A DNA stretch of 64,000 nt from Achromobacter spanius (GTDB lineage: Bacteria > Pseudomonadota > Gammaproteobacteria > Burkholderiales > Burkholderiaceae_B), in the NCBI RefSeq assembly GCF_002812705.1, contig NZ_CP025030.1, positions 2,294,001 through 2,358,000 of the forward strand. The letters run 5' to 3'. Positions 7,219 through 17,356 of this stretch are shown here, in pieces (position 1 is the first letter of the stretch; every line of letters starts with the position of its first letter). The translations under genes were made by a program, and so were the position numbers. Under the pieces are notes generated by a model. It was not told the origin of the DNA. It saw only the letters and a list, made by a program, of their open reading frames with translations, and made no database searches.

Positions 7219-9285
7219 TCAGCGCACGCGCATGCCGGGCTTGGCGCCGGGGAAGGGTTCCAGCACGTAGATGCCGGCGTCTACCGTTTCGTCCGCGTGG
7301 CTGGCGGCCAGCACCATGCCTTCGGACACGCCGAACTTCATCTTGCGCGGGGCCAGGTTGGCCACCATGACGGTCAGCTTGCCGATCAGGTCTTCGGGCT
7401 TGTAGGCCGACTTGATGCCGGAAAACACGTTGCGATGACGGCCTTCGCCCACGTCCAGAGTCAGGCGCAGCAGCTTGGTCGAGCCTTCGACGTGTTCGCA
7501 GTTGACGATCTGCGCAATGCGCAGGTCGACGCGGGCGAAATCGTCGATGGAGATGGTCTCGGCCAGCGGTTCGCCGCCGGGCACCACCACGGGGGCGGGG
7601 GGCGGCTCGAACAGGTCTTCCAGCATCTGGGGCTCAACGCGCTGCATCAGGTGCTTGAACGGCGCCACGCGCTGCGGCAGCACGGCGGCGTCGGCCCAGG
7701 TGAACGGGGCTTGTGCGCCAAAGAGCTCAAGCGCCACGCGCTCGGCCAGCGACGGCAGCACCGGGGCCAGCATCACGGACAAGGCCTTGAAGCCCGCCAG
7801 CGAACGCGAGCAGATGTCTTGCAGCGCCGCCTTTTGCGCGTCGTCAGCGGTGGCCAGGCCCTTGGCCAGCACCCACGGCTGGGCCGTGTCGAACGCCTGG
7901 TTGATGCGGTCGGCGTAGGCCATGATTTCGCGGATGGCGCGGTTGTATTCGCGGGCTTCGAAAGCGGCGCGGATGGCTTCGGCCTGTTCGGCGTATTCTG
8001 CCGACAGCGCCGTCGTGTCGCCCGAATAGCCCAGCACGCCGTCAAAGTGCTTGGTGATGAAGCTGGCCGCGCGGCTGGCGATGTTGACGTATTTGCCGAC
8101 CAGGTCGCTGTTGACGCGGGCGATGAAATCTTCCGGGTTGAAGTCCACGTCTTCGACGCGGGCATTCAATTTGGCGGCGATGTAATAGCGCATCCACTCG
8201 GCGTTCATGCCCAGTTCCAGATAGCGTAGCGGCGAAATGCCGGTGCCGCGGCTCTTGGACATTTTTTCACCGCTGACGGTGATGAAGCCGTGCACATTCA
8301 CCTGGTCCGGCGTCTTGCGGCCGGCGAACTTCAGCATCGCGGGCCAGAACAGCGCGTGGAAGTAGACGATGTCCTTGCCGATGAAGTGGACTTGTTCGGT
8401 ATTGCCATTGGGGTCGAGCAGGGCGTCGAAATCCAGCCCCTTGACCGCGCAATACGATTTCAACGACGCCAGATAACCCACGGGCGCGTCCAGCCACACA
8501 TAGAAGTACTTGCCCGGCGCGTCCGGGATGTCGATGCCGAAGTAGGGCGCATCGCGCGAGATGTCCCAGTCGCCCAGCTTGGCCTCGCCGTCTTCGGCGC
8601 CCAGCCATTCGCGGGTCTTGGCCAGCATTTCAGGTTGCAGGTGCTTGCCGCCGTTGGCGTTGGACCCCGTGGTCCATTGCTGCAGGAATTCCACGCAGCG
8701 CGGGTCCGACAACTTGAAGAAAAAGTGGTCGGACGACTTCAGCACGGGCGTGGCGCCGGTCAGGGCCGAATACGGGTTGATGAGTTCGGTGGGCGCATAC
8801 ACGGCGCCGCAAACCTCGCAGGAATCGCCGTATTGGTCCTTGGCGTGGCACTTGGGGCATTCGCCCTTGATGTAGCGGTCGGCCAGGAACATGCCCTTGA
8901 CCGGATCGTAGAACTGCTCGATGGAGCGCGTTTCGATCAGGTCCTGGGCACGCAGCGCGCGGTAGATGTCGTGCGACAGCGCGACGTTCTCGGCGGAGTC
9001 GGTGGAATGCCAGTGGTCGAAACGGATATGGAAACCGTTCAGGTACTGCGGGCGCTCGGCGGCGTAGCGGGCCACCAGCGCCTGCGGCGAGATGCCTTCT
9101 TTTTCGGCCTTCAGCATGATCGGCGCGCCGTGCGCGTCGTCCGCACCCACGAAATGCACCGTGTGGCCCGCCATTCGCATCGAACGGACCCAGATATCAG
9201 CCTGGATGTATTCCATGATGTGGCCGATGTGGAAGGAGCCGTTGGCGTAGGGCAGCGCTGTGGTGACAAAAAGGGTGCGAGACAT
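7219..9285 (-). CDS. metG: Methionyl-tRNA synthetase
   Basis: A 688-aa class I aminoacyl-tRNA synthetase that charges tRNA-Met. Features in order: HIGH-type motif in [13 protein letters not shown] (about residues 15-27), zinc-binding knuckle [18 protein letters not shown] (about 145-162), KMSKS loop in [12 protein letters not shown], anticodon-binding helical region, and a C-terminal EMAP/Trbp111-like tRNA-binding domain (about 585-688; [17 protein letters not shown]). Full length matches dimeric MetRS of E. coli type. It is divergent from the 91-aa membrane gene and, beyond that, from apbC, a common metG neighbour. It has its own terminator downstream. Confidence 0.97.
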   Translation of the reverse strand: MSRTLFVTTALPYANGSFHIGHIMEYIQADIWVRSMRMAGHTVHFVGADDAHGAPIMLKAEKEGISPQALVARYAAERPQYLNGFHIRFDHWHSTDSAENVALSHDIYRALRAQDLIETRSIEQFYDPVKGMFLADRYIKGECPKCHAKDQYGDSCEVCGAVYAPTELINPYSALTGATPVLKSSDHFFFKLSDPRCVEFLQQWTTGSNANGGKHLQPEMLAKTREWLGAEDGEAKLGDWDISRDAPYFGIDIPDAPGKYFYVWLDAPVGYLASLKSYCAVKGLDFDALLDPNGNTEQVHFIGKDIVYFHALFWPAMLKFAGRKTPDQVNVHGFITVSGEKMSKSRGTGISPLRYLELGMNAEWMRYYIAAKLNARVEDVDFNPEDFIARVNSDLVGKYVNIASRAASFITKHFDGVLGYSGDTTALSAEYAEQAEAIRAAFEAREYNRAIREIMAYADRINQAFDTAQPWVLAKGLATADDAQKAALQDICSRSLAGFKALSVMLAPVLPSLAERVALELFGAQAPFTWADAAVLPQRVAPFKHLMQRVEPQMLEDLFEPPPAPVVVPGGEPLAETISIDDFARVDLRIAQIVNCEHVEGSTKLLRLTLDVGEGRHRNVFSGIKSAYKPEDLIGKLTVMVANLAPRKMKFGVSEGMVLAASHADETVDAGIYVLEPFPGAKPGMRVR

Positions 9286-9378
9286 GGTTGTCGACAGAGG
9301 TTGAAGGAAAAAGGGGATTGGCGGGCCATTTTAGGGCAATGGCGAAGTCTTGCCCGCGACGCCGGCCGCTAACGACAC

Positions 9379-9414
9379 AACCCGCCGATCGCAAGCCTGC
9401 GATTCGGGCGGGTT
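9379..9414. repeat. Long imperfect hairpin upstream of metG
   Basis: AACCCGCC (9379-9386) pairs with GGCGGGTT (9407-9414), and the inner GATCGCA/TGCGATTC extends the stem. There is no T-run. It lies between the stop of the small membrane gene (9539) and metG, on the minus-strand transcript, so it may act as a weak terminator or RNA stabiliser. Confidence 0.4.
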
Positions 9415-9538
9415 GAAGGGGAAGCGGCCAGGGCGTGGCGCCGGGGGCTTGCAGCGCGCAGCTAGCAGGTCCCGAGGCCGTACCGAGCAACGACAAGCTT
9501 GCGCCGCGTGCGGCGCAAGCCGTCATGCAGCGCCGCCG

Positions 9539-9814
9539 TTAGCGGATTTCGCGTGCTTCGACGTCGATCACATCACCACGCGGCTGCGTGGCGAACGGGG
9601 CGGTGGCGGACTGGAATGGACCCGGTCGGGCGCCTTGGCGTTGGCTCCAGTAGGCGCGGACGCCGAAAGGTTTGCCACGCACCTTGGCGACCACGTACAG
9701 GATCGCCACGGCAAGCGCCGTGGAGAGCATGAAGACCAGCGCCATCGCCATACCGATCAAGGCCAGGGCGGCGAATAGGACGGCACGGAAGAAGCGGATA
9801 AGTGTGTTGGTCAT
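9539..9814 (-). CDS. Small membrane protein of unknown function
   Basis: A 91-aa protein with one long hydrophobic hairpin region (about residues 8-42, AVLFAALALIGMAMALVFM then STALAVAILYVVAKV), a basic stretch (KVRGKPFGVRAYW) and a polar C-terminal tail of about 35 residues. ATG 9814 is preferred over an upstream in-frame TTG (9829). It lies between metG and apbC, transcribed in the metG direction. I recognise no named family, only the pattern of a small inner-membrane protein with a cytoplasmic tail. Confidence 0.7.
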   Translation of the reverse strand: MTNTLIRFFRAVLFAALALIGMAMALVFMLSTALAVAILYVVAKVRGKPFGVRAYWSQRQGARPGPFQSATAPFATQPRGDVIDVEAREIR

Positions 9815-9915
9815 GAAGGTCGGATGCAAAACGCAGCGAAAGGTTCCCGTGTATCCGCTATCCTTTAGGGGATGGCGGCCCGCAGAAGCCGCGCTGCCTA
9901 CGGAACCATAGTGAC

Positions 9916-11004
9916 ATGAGTATAACGATAGATAACATCCGCGCCGCCCTGCGCGCCGCGCGCGACCCCAACACGGGTTTGGACCTGGGCGTTTCTGTAA
10001 AAGATCGTGACATCCAGCTGGGGGGCGCCCGTCCCGCCGTCACGCTGGAATTGGGCTACCCCGCCGATGGCGTGCGTGACGAAATAGCCGCCATTGCCGC
10101 CGCTGCCCTGGCCACCGCCGGCGTGCCCGACGCGCAGATCACCATTACCTGGAAGGTTGCCGCGCACGCGGTGCAGAAGGGCTTGAAGCCGCTGCCCAAC
10201 GTGCGCAACATCATTGCCGTGGCCTCCGGCAAGGGTGGCGTGGGCAAGAGCACCACCGCCGTCAACCTGGCGCTGGCGCTGGCTGCCGATGGCGCCAAGG
10301 TGGGCGTGCTGGACGCCGACATCTACGGTCCCAGCGTGCCGACGATGCTGGGCATTTCGGGCCGCCCCGAAAGCCTGGACAACAAAAGCATGGAACCGTT
10401 GACGGGCCATGGCTTGCAGGCCAATTCCATCGGTTTCCTGATCGACGCCGACTCGCCCGCCATCTGGCGCGGCCCCATGGTGACGCAGGCGCTGGAACAA
10501 TTGCTGCGCCAGACCAACTGGCGCGACCTGGATTACCTGATCGTCGACATGCCTCCCGGCACGGGCGACGTGGCGCTGACGCTGGCGCAGAAGGTGCCGG
10601 TGGTGGGCGCGGTTATCGTCACCACGCCGCAGGACGTCGCGCTGCTGGACGCCCGCAAGGGCCTGCGCATGTTCCAGAAGGTGGACGTGCCGATTCTGGG
10701 CGTGGTCGAAAACATGGCCATCCACATCTGCTCGCAGTGCGGGCACGCCGAACATATCTTTGGCGAGGGCGGCGGCCAGCGCATGGCCGAGCAGTACCAG
10801 ACGCCCTGGCTGGGCAGCCTGCCCTTGACGCTGGCCATCCGCGAACAGACGGACGCCGGCAAACCGACCGTCGTGTCGGACGCGGGTAGCGAAGCCGCCG
10901 CGCTTTATCGTGGTATTGCGCGCAAGCTTGCGGCCGGCGTCGCGGCGCTTCCGCGCGACATGGCCGGAAAATTCCCGTCCATCGTCGTCCAGCAGCCGAC
11001 GTGA
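9916..11004 (+). CDS. apbC: Iron-sulfur cluster carrier ATPase, Mrp/ApbC family
   Basis: A 362-aa P-loop protein that binds and transfers Fe-S clusters to apoproteins. The N-terminal DUF59/MIP18-like region (about residues 1-95) precedes the deviant Walker A ASGKGGVGKSTT (about 104-115). LIVDMPPGTGD is the Walker B-like segment. A CxxC pair (CSQC in MAIHICSQCGHAEHIFGEGGG), the cluster-binding site of the dimer, follows. It is divergent from the metG side and reads into tamA, whose start lies three bases after the stop, so the two are probably co-transcribed in part. Confidence 0.93.
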   Translation: MSITIDNIRAALRAARDPNTGLDLGVSVKDRDIQLGGARPAVTLELGYPADGVRDEIAAIAAAALATAGVPDAQITITWKVAAHAVQKGLKPLPNVRNIIAVASGKGGVGKSTTAVNLALALAADGAKVGVLDADIYGPSVPTMLGISGRPESLDNKSMEPLTGHGLQANSIGFLIDADSPAIWRGPMVTQALEQLLRQTNWRDLDYLIVDMPPGTGDVALTLAQKVPVVGAVIVTTPQDVALLDARKGLRMFQKVDVPILGVVENMAIHICSQCGHAEHIFGEGGGQRMAEQYQTPWLGSLPLTLAIREQTDAGKPTVVSDAGSEAAALYRGIARKLAAGVAALPRDMAGKFPSIVVQQPT

Positions 11005-11007
11005 CGC

Positions 11008-12903
11008 ATGCGGTGGGCAGCACGCGCCTTTCTGGCAGGACTTTGCGTGGTGTCGGGCGAGGCCTTGGCCAAGCGCCCGGAAATCATCGTGGACCCAGGG
11101 GGCGTGCCCCCGGCCGCGCTGACGGCGATCACCGAGGCGGTTGACGCCATTGCGCGCCTGGCCGAAGACCAGGACGGCGGTGAAATCAACCGGCTGCGTC
11201 GGCGCGCGCGCGACGCCACGCTGGCCGCGCTGGCCACGCAGGGGTATTTTTCACCCAAGGTGACCCTGGAGGCCGGTACCGACATCGGCGGAGAAACCTG
11301 GGATATCGGCATCGTGGCGGGCCAGCGCACGACCGTCTCGTCCGTGGACCTGAAATTCACGGGCCGCATCACGCGGCCTGAATATGCCCAGCGCGTGCAG
11401 AAGCTGCGCGACGACTGGCAGCTCAAGGCCGGCCAGCCGTTCATCAACAGCGATTGGAACCGCGCCAAGTCGACGTTGCTGGACGACGTTTCCACGCGCG
11501 ATTTCATGCTGGCGCGCATGACGGCCTCGCAGGCCGACATCACCGCCGACACGGCCTCGGCCGCCTTGCACGTCACGATCGACAGTGGGCCCCAGGTTCG
11601 CATGGGCGAGCTCAATACCGAAGGCTTGAAGCGCGTGCCCAACAAGCTGGTCGAGCGCTACGTGCGCTATTCCGTGGGCGCGGCCTACGACCAGAATCGG
11701 CTGGACACCTGGCAGCAGGATCTGCAATCCACCGCCTTCTTTCGCGGCGCGTTCGTGTCGCTGGAGACTCCCGGCAGCGCGCAGTCGCAGGCGACCGACG
11801 TGAATGTCGATCGCGCCCGCGCATCGGGCTCCACCGACCTGGCCGCGGCCACCCCGGCGGGCGACCCGTCCGTATCCGGCGCCGTGCCGCCTCCGCCGCC
11901 CACCTATGATTCCGACGGCGAAGTGACCCTGCCGGTGCAGGTGCGCGTCGTCGAAGCGCCGCCCAAGCGCTTCACGGCCTCGATCGGCGTGGACGATGAA
12001 GCGGGCGTGCGCGTGGAATCGCTGTACCGGCAGAACGTGGTGTTTGGCCAGCCCGTCACCATGGAAACCGGGTTCAGCGTGGACCGGCTGCGCCAACGCG
12101 CCTACGCCGACTTCCTGCTGCCGCCGACCGAGCGCGGCTACAAGGATTCCTTCGGCGTCCTGGCGGACCATTCCGACATCCAGGGCCTGGACGTGACGCG
12201 CTACGCCCTGGGCGCCACGCGCCTGCAAGAGCGCAAGGGCGCGGGCGACAGCCGGGTGGAATACGAAACCCGATGGGGCCTGTTGCTGGCGCAAGATCAC
12301 GTGAAGATCGATGGCGGCGACGAATACACCTTGCCCACGCTGACCGCCACGGCCGAATGGCTGCGCCGCGATGTGGACAACAAGTACGACCCGCGCGAAG
12401 GCCACCTGATCGCGGTGGGCGGTGGCGTTGGCGTCACGCTGGACACGGGCGAACCCTATACCCGTGCCCGTCTGCGCGCACAGAAATGGTGGCCCATCGG
12501 CAAGCTGGACGTGCTGACCGTGCGCGGCGAGGTTGGGCGGGTGTGGTCCAACAGCAAGGTGCAGGTGCCTGATGACTTTGGCTTTCGGACGGGCGGCGCG
12601 CGGTCCATACGTGGCTACAAGTACCAGAGCATCGGCGTGCAGCGCGACAACGCGGTGGTGGGCGCGCCCACGCTGGTTGTCGGCAGCATCGAATACGACC
12701 ACTACTTCGACGAGCGCTGGGGCATGGGTGTGTTTCTGGACGCGGGCGATGCGGCGGAATCGTTCGGCGACATGTCGCTGGCCTTGGGCTACGGCGTGGG
12801 CGCGCGGGTGCGCACGCCCGCCGGCCCGCTGTTCCTGGACGTGGCGTACGGCCAGCGCGAGCGCGACCTGCGCCTGCACTTTTCGTTGGGGATCGCGTTT
12901 TGA
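11008..12903 (+). CDS. tamA: TamA, Omp85-family outer-membrane translocation protein
   Basis: A 631-aa outer-membrane protein. The N-terminal signal peptide probably ends after GEALA (about residue 21). POTRA-like repeats occupy about 30-260, then a Pro-rich spacer (AVPPPPPTYDSDG, about 293-305), then an Omp85 16-strand barrel with the RGYKYQSIG motif (the conserved RGY/F loop) and a terminal aromatic residue (LGIAF). It should pair with TamB to move lipids or assist autotransporters and other outer-membrane proteins. Its stop overlaps or abuts the tamB start. At 631 aa it is somewhat longer than E. coli TamA, mainly through the spacer. Confidence 0.92.
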   Translation: MRWAARAFLAGLCVVSGEALAKRPEIIVDPGGVPPAALTAITEAVDAIARLAEDQDGGEINRLRRRARDATLAALATQGYFSPKVTLEAGTDIGGETWDIGIVAGQRTTVSSVDLKFTGRITRPEYAQRVQKLRDDWQLKAGQPFINSDWNRAKSTLLDDVSTRDFMLARMTASQADITADTASAALHVTIDSGPQVRMGELNTEGLKRVPNKLVERYVRYSVGAAYDQNRLDTWQQDLQSTAFFRGAFVSLETPGSAQSQATDVNVDRARASGSTDLAAATPAGDPSVSGAVPPPPPTYDSDGEVTLPVQVRVVEAPPKRFTASIGVDDEAGVRVESLYRQNVVFGQPVTMETGFSVDRLRQRAYADFLLPPTERGYKDSFGVLADHSDIQGLDVTRYALGATRLQERKGAGDSRVEYETRWGLLLAQDHVKIDGGDEYTLPTLTATAEWLRRDVDNKYDPREGHLIAVGGGVGVTLDTGEPYTRARLRAQKWWPIGKLDVLTVRGEVGRVWSNSKVQVPDDFGFRTGGARSIRGYKYQSIGVQRDNAVVGAPTLVVGSIEYDHYFDERWGMGVFLDAGDAAESFGDMSLALGYGVGARVRTPAGPLFLDVAYGQRERDLRLHFSLGIAF

Positions 12904-12905
12904 GG

Positions 12906-15900
12906 ATGTTGCGCAAGTTCCTGCGCCAGGTGCTGGTGTGGTGGTTGCCCGGCTTGGCGATGCTGCTGTTGTTGGCAGCCGGCTTTCTGTTCTGGCTGGT
13001 GGGTTCGCAGAACGGAACGCGGCTGCTGTTGACGACGGCCGCGCAGCAACTGGACGGTCAGGCGCTGGACGTGAAGGGGTCGCTGCTGCGTGGCGTGACC
13101 GTGGGCAAGCTGGACCTGGATGTCGGCGGCGGTACGCGTATCGACGTCAGCGAGCTGCATCTGCAGGTGAACTGGCGCGCGCTGGGCGACCGGCGGCTGC
13201 ATGTGCGCGACGTATCGGCCGGGTCGGTGCGCGTGGCGTTGACGACAGTGGCCGACGCGCCGGCCCCCGAGGATGACGGCGAGCCGTTTACGCTGCCGTC
13301 GCTGCCCGTGGATATTGCGGTGGACCGGGTTGCGTTGGGCGACTTCCACCTGGAGCAGGACGGTGAGCCCTTGCCGGTTACGCTGGGTGACCTGAGCGCC
13401 ACGTTCGCGGCGGGCAAGCAGGGCGCGCAGTTGCGCATTGCCTCGCTGCGCGTCGGCCACGAGATAGGCGAGGCACAGGTGGCCGGCGAGGCCGAACTCC
13501 AAGGCATGGCGGACCCCTGGCCCTTCGCCGCGCGCCTGGACGTGACCGCGCGCGGATCCGGCCCCGACTCTCCTTTGTGCCAAGCGGACAAATTAAGCGG
13601 CGTGATGGCGGCCAGCCAGACGGCGGCGGGCAAGCAGGCCGATGCCAAGTCGCCACCTGAATCGCCACCTGAATCGTCGCCCAAGACGTCACCCAAGTCT
13701 TCACCCAATTCTCGAGCCAAGCCCGAGCCCGAAGCCAGGCACCAGGCCAAGCCGCAGCCCAAGGGCGACGGCAAGCCCGCCGCTTCGTCCTCTGCTTCCA
13801 CCCACTTGGCAGGCCCGCCGCCGCCCGCCTGCCAAGTGGTGTTGCGCGCCGATGCCGCGGGGTCGATGGATGGTATCCAGGCCAAGGTGGACGGCGACGG
13901 TTCCGGTTTGCTGCTGAACGTGGTGGCCGACTTGGCGCCGCGCACGGCGTTGATATTGCGCAGTGCCCGCGCCAACGTCCAACTACCTGACAAATCGGCC
14001 TTGGCCGCGCAGTTGGACCTGCAATCCAACCCAGGGCAGGGGGTGGGCCGCGAACGCATCGCGGGCACCATCAGCGCGCAGCGACTGGATTTGGCGCCTT
14101 GGCTGGGCGATGCCATTCCGCCGGCGGTGCTGACCGTGCGCGGCGACGTGCAGGCCGATATCGAAAACCTGAGCCAGTTGCGCCACGCTGCCGTCGACCT
14201 GCGCTTTGAAGACGGCACCCGCTGGAACAAGCAGCCCCTGACCGGCAGCCTCAAGGTCCAAGTGGATATTGCTGCGGCAGCCGATGCTGCGGCAGCCGGT
14301 GCTGCGGCAGCCGATGCTGCGGCAGCCGGTGCTGCGGCAGCCGGTGCTGCGGCAGCCGCGCCCGCCACCACTCCCCCGTCCCCCTCCACCGACCCGCTGG
14401 CCGGGCTGCGTATCCATGGCCTGGACGTGGATTTGAAACTGGGCCGCAACCACATCCGCGCATCGGGCGAGATGGACGCCAACGACGGCGCCCTGACCCT
14501 GGACGCGCAAGCGCCGCAGTTGGACGCCTTCTGGCCCGGCATCCCCGGTGGCGCGGAACTCAAGGGCAATGTCGCCGGCACGGTGGCCGCGCATCGTGGC
14601 GAACTGAGCGCCGGTTACACGCCCGCCAAAGCGCGCGCGGGCGTCCTGGGCCAAGCCCCCGCCAAGGCCAATATCGTTTTCACCGGTGGCTGGGGCAAGG
14701 GCCCGGCAGGCCAGCCCGACTCGGCGCTCGTCGGTTGGCGCGGCGCTTTTTCGCGGCTGACGGCGGATACCGCCGGCTTCACCGTGGCGGCTGATCGGCC
14801 GGTGTCCCTGGCCTATCTGCCCTCGGCCGTTCATCCGCAATGGCAATGGCAGGTGGGGCAGACCGTGCTCAGCGTGACCCTGCCGGGCAAGGAACGCCTG
14901 ACTTTGGCGCACCAGGGCTCGCGCGGGGGCGGCAAGCGCTGGGAAACGGCAGGCCAGGCCGACAACCTGGTCATTACCGCCGCCATGGCGCGCCAGGTGA
15001 TCGGCGCCATCGATCCCGACGCCGCCAGCAAGCTGGGCAAGGGCCCGGTGCGCGTGAACGCCATGGTGCCCGAGGGTCAGCGCCGCATTGCGCTGGACGT
15101 GCTGTGGGACCTCAAGTTCGACGGCCGGCTGGCCGGCAAGGCCCGCATCGCCCGCCGTGAAGGCGATCTGCTGATTCCCGGCGACCCGCCCATTCCGCTC
15201 GGCTTGAAGGCATTGGTGCTGGACCTGACCGCCACGCCCACGTCCCCCAACGCCAGCCGCCTGGACGCCAGGATCAACCTGGCCACCAACAAGATGGGTA
15301 CCGTCAGCGGCAGCGGCACGGCGGTGCTGCGCATGGACGCCAAGGGCGGCATGGCCCTGGACGAGCGCCAACCCCTGCGCGCCAAACTCGACGCCGACAT
15401 TGCCGACCTGGCCTGGGTGAGCCTCTTCGTGGGCGACACCATGGAAGTGGGCGGCGCGGTAAAGGCCGATATCGACGTCCAAGGCACGCTGGCCGGAAAA
15501 TGGGCGGCCACCGGCACCATCCGGGGCGACAAGCTGCGCGTGGTGCGCATCGATGATGGCGTGCGCCTGGTTGACGGCACGCTGTCGGCGCGGCTTGACG
15601 GCCAGCGGCTGGTGCTGGACAGCCTGAGGTTTCCGGCGGCGCTGCGCGTGATGCCGGCCGAATGGCGCACCAAGGAATGGATCACTACCAACCCCGAGGC
15701 CAAGGGCGGCTACGCCGAGGCGACCGGGCAGTGGAACATCATGGATGGCGGCGGCAACATCAAGCTGACGCTGTACCGCTTCCCGGCGCTGCAACGCTCG
15801 GACCGCTACGCCATGGTCTCCGGCACCATCAACCTGACGGCGGCCATGCCGCGCATCGATATCGTGGGCGACCTGAAAGCCGACGCCGGCTGGTTCAGCC

Positions 15901-16745
15901 TGGAAATCCTGCAGGGCGTGCCGTCGCTGGACGACGACGTGAAAGTCATCCGTGCCGGCGAGGACCGCGCCACGGTATCCACGCCGCTGCAAACCAGCAT
16001 GAACCTGAAGTTCGACATGGGGCCGCGCTTCTACATCACGGGCATGGGGCTGGACGCCGGCCTGCTGGGCTCCATCCAGATCCTGCTGAACGACGGCCGC
16101 CTGACGGGCGTGGGCGCCTTGCGCACGCGGGGCGGCGGTATCGAAGCCTATGGCCAGAAGCTGCGGCTAAGCCGTGGCACCCTGACGTTCCAAGGCCGGC
16201 TGGACAACCCGATACTGGATATCGAGGCGTTGCGCACCGGCGAACAGGTGGAAGCCGGCGTCAAGGTGGTGGGCACCGCGCAGCGGCCGCGCATCGATCT
16301 GGTGTCCTACCCCGACGTCAGCGACGTCGAAAAGCTGTCTTGGCTGCTGCTGGGCCGGGGGCCCGACGAAAGCGGCAGCGACGCGGCGCTATTGGTGTCG
16401 GTCGGCACCGCGCTGCTGGGGGGCGGGCAGCCGTTCTACAAGCAGTTCGGGCTGGACGATGTCAGCGTGCGTACCGGCAACATCGGCAGTTCGGGCAGCA
16501 TCCTGCCCGACCGCACCGTGGCGGGCGACGTAAACCGGGACAGTGACAGTCAACTGGCTACCCAGTTCCTGGTGGCCAGCAAGTCCTTCGCCAACGGCAT
16601 CACGCTGAGCGTGGAGCAGGCGCTGGCGGGTAGCGATACCGTGGGCCGGGCCAGTTACCGGCTGGCGCGTGGGCTGTCGGTGGACCTGAAGGGGGGATCA
16701 GTGAACGGTATTGCCCTGGTCTACCGGACGTTCTGGGGGAACTGA
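12906..16745 (+). CDS. tamB: TamB, large AsmA-like envelope protein
   Basis: A protein of about 1279 aa anchored by one N-terminal membrane helix (about residues 8-35), with a long periplasmic beta-rich repeat region and the C-terminal DUF490/TamB domain (about the last 350 residues; GLDAGLLGSIQILLNDGRLTG, LTFQGRLDNPILDIEALRTGEQVEAGV, SYPDVSDVEKLSWLLLGRGP). With TamA it bridges inner and outer membranes; the family is implicated in phospholipid transport. A TTG at 12900 (spaced from GGGGA) overlapping the tamA stop is an alternative start. Two low-complexity inserts are unusual: a Pro/Ser/Lys-rich stretch (about residues 240-300) and an Ala-rich tract encoded by 15-bp repeats (14271-14360). 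Dcd follows after 43 bases. Confidence 0.92.
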   Translation: MLRKFLRQVLVWWLPGLAMLLLLAAGFLFWLVGSQNGTRLLLTTAAQQLDGQALDVKGSLLRGVTVGKLDLDVGGGTRIDVSELHLQVNWRALGDRRLHVRDVSAGSVRVALTTVADAPAPEDDGEPFTLPSLPVDIAVDRVALGDFHLEQDGEPLPVTLGDLSATFAAGKQGAQLRIASLRVGHEIGEAQVAGEAELQGMADPWPFAARLDVTARGSGPDSPLCQADKLSGVMAASQTAAGKQADAKSPPESPPESSPKTSPKSSPNSRAKPEPEARHQAKPQPKGDGKPAASSSASTHLAGPPPPACQVVLRADAAGSMDGIQAKVDGDGSGLLLNVVADLAPRTALILRSARANVQLPDKSALAAQLDLQSNPGQGVGRERIAGTISAQRLDLAPWLGDAIPPAVLTVRGDVQADIENLSQLRHAAVDLRFEDGTRWNKQPLTGSLKVQVDIAAAADAAAAGAAAADAAAAGAAAAGAAAAAPATTPPSPSTDPLAGLRIHGLDVDLKLGRNHIRASGEMDANDGALTLDAQAPQLDAFWPGIPGGAELKGNVAGTVAAHRGELSAGYTPAKARAGVLGQAPAKANIVFTGGWGKGPAGQPDSALVGWRGAFSRLTADTAGFTVAADRPVSLAYLPSAVHPQWQWQVGQTVLSVTLPGKERLTLAHQGSRGGGKRWETAGQADNLVITAAMARQVIGAIDPDAASKLGKGPVRVNAMVPEGQRRIALDVLWDLKFDGRLAGKARIARREGDLLIPGDPPIPLGLKALVLDLTATPTSPNASRLDARINLATNKMGTVSGSGTAVLRMDAKGGMALDERQPLRAKLDADIADLAWVSLFVGDTMEVGGAVKADIDVQGTLAGKWAATGTIRGDKLRVVRIDDGVRLVDGTLSARLDGQRLVLDSLRFPAALRVMPAEWRTKEWITTNPEAKGGYAEATGQWNIMDGGGNIKLTLYRFPALQRSDRYAMVSGTINLTAAMPRIDIVGDLKADAGWFSLEILQGVPSLDDDVKVIRAGEDRATVSTPLQTSMNLKFDMGPRFYITGMGLDAGLLGSIQILLNDGRLTGVGALRTRGGGIEAYGQKLRLSRGTLTFQGRLDNPILDIEALRTGEQVEAGVKVVGTAQRPRIDLVSYPDVSDVEKLSWLLLGRGPDESGSDAALLVSVGTALLGGGQPFYKQFGLDDVSVRTGNIGSSGSILPDRTVAGDVNRDSDSQLATQFLVASKSFANGITLSVEQALAGSDTVGRASYRLARGLSVDLKGGSVNGIALVYRTFWGN
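14271..14360 (+). repeat. Six-copy 15-bp tandem repeat inside tamB
   Basis: The 12-mer GCTGCGGCAGCC recurs six times at exact 15-base intervals (14271, 14286, 14301, 14316, 14331, 14346), with GAT, GGT, GAT, GGT, GGT and GCG as the variable triplets. The unit is five codons long, so copy-number change keeps the frame and only alters the length of an Ala-rich (AAA[D/G]A) linker. Confidence 0.95.
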
Positions 16746-16788
16746 GTAAAATGGCCCCCACTTCATCCCCTTTAGCACCATTGCCACC

Positions 16789-17352
16789 ATGAGCATCAAA
16801 AGCGACCGCTGGATCCGCCGCCAGGCCGACGCCGGCATGATCGAACCCTTTGAACCGGGCCAGGTCCGCACGGCCAATGGCGGGCGCATCGTCAGCTACG
16901 GCACCAGCAGCTACGGCTACGACGTGCGTTGCGCCGACGAATTCAAGATCTTCACGAACATCAATTCCACCATCGTCGACCCCAAGAACTTCGACGAAGG
17001 CTCGTTCGTGGACTTCAAGGGTGATGTTTGCATCATCCCGCCGAACTCGTTCGCCCTGGCCCGCACGGTGGAATACTTCCGCATTCCGCGCAGCGTGCTG
17101 ACCATCTGCCTGGGCAAGAGCACCTACGCGCGTTGCGGCATCATCGTCAACGTGACGCCGCTGGAACCCGAATGGGAAGGCCACGTCACGCTGGAATTCT
17201 CGAACACCACGCCGCTGCCCGCCAAGATCTACGCCGGCGAAGGCTGCGCGCAGATGCTGTTTTTGGAAAGCGACGAAGTCTGCGAGACCTCGTACAAGGA
17301 CCGTGGCGGCAAGTACCAGGGCCAGCGCGGCGTGACCTTGCCGCGCACCTGA
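16789..17352 (+). CDS. dcd: dCTP deaminase
   Basis: A 187-aa homotrimeric enzyme converting dCTP to dUTP, the main route to dTMP precursors. The start is [11 protein letters not shown], followed by the substrate loop [20 protein letters not shown]. The catalytic-Glu block is [28 protein letters not shown], and the conserved C-terminus is [18 protein letters not shown]. Length agrees with proteobacterial monofunctional Dcd. Its stop lies four bases from the stop of the convergent VOC-GNAT gene, and no terminator separates them. Confidence 0.96.
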   Translation: MSIKSDRWIRRQADAGMIEPFEPGQVRTANGGRIVSYGTSSYGYDVRCADEFKIFTNINSTIVDPKNFDEGSFVDFKGDVCIIPPNSFALARTVEYFRIPRSVLTICLGKSTYARCGIIVNVTPLEPEWEGHVTLEFSNTTPLPAKIYAGEGCAQMLFLESDEVCETSYKDRGGKYQGQRGVTLPRT

Positions 17353-17356
17353 TGGC

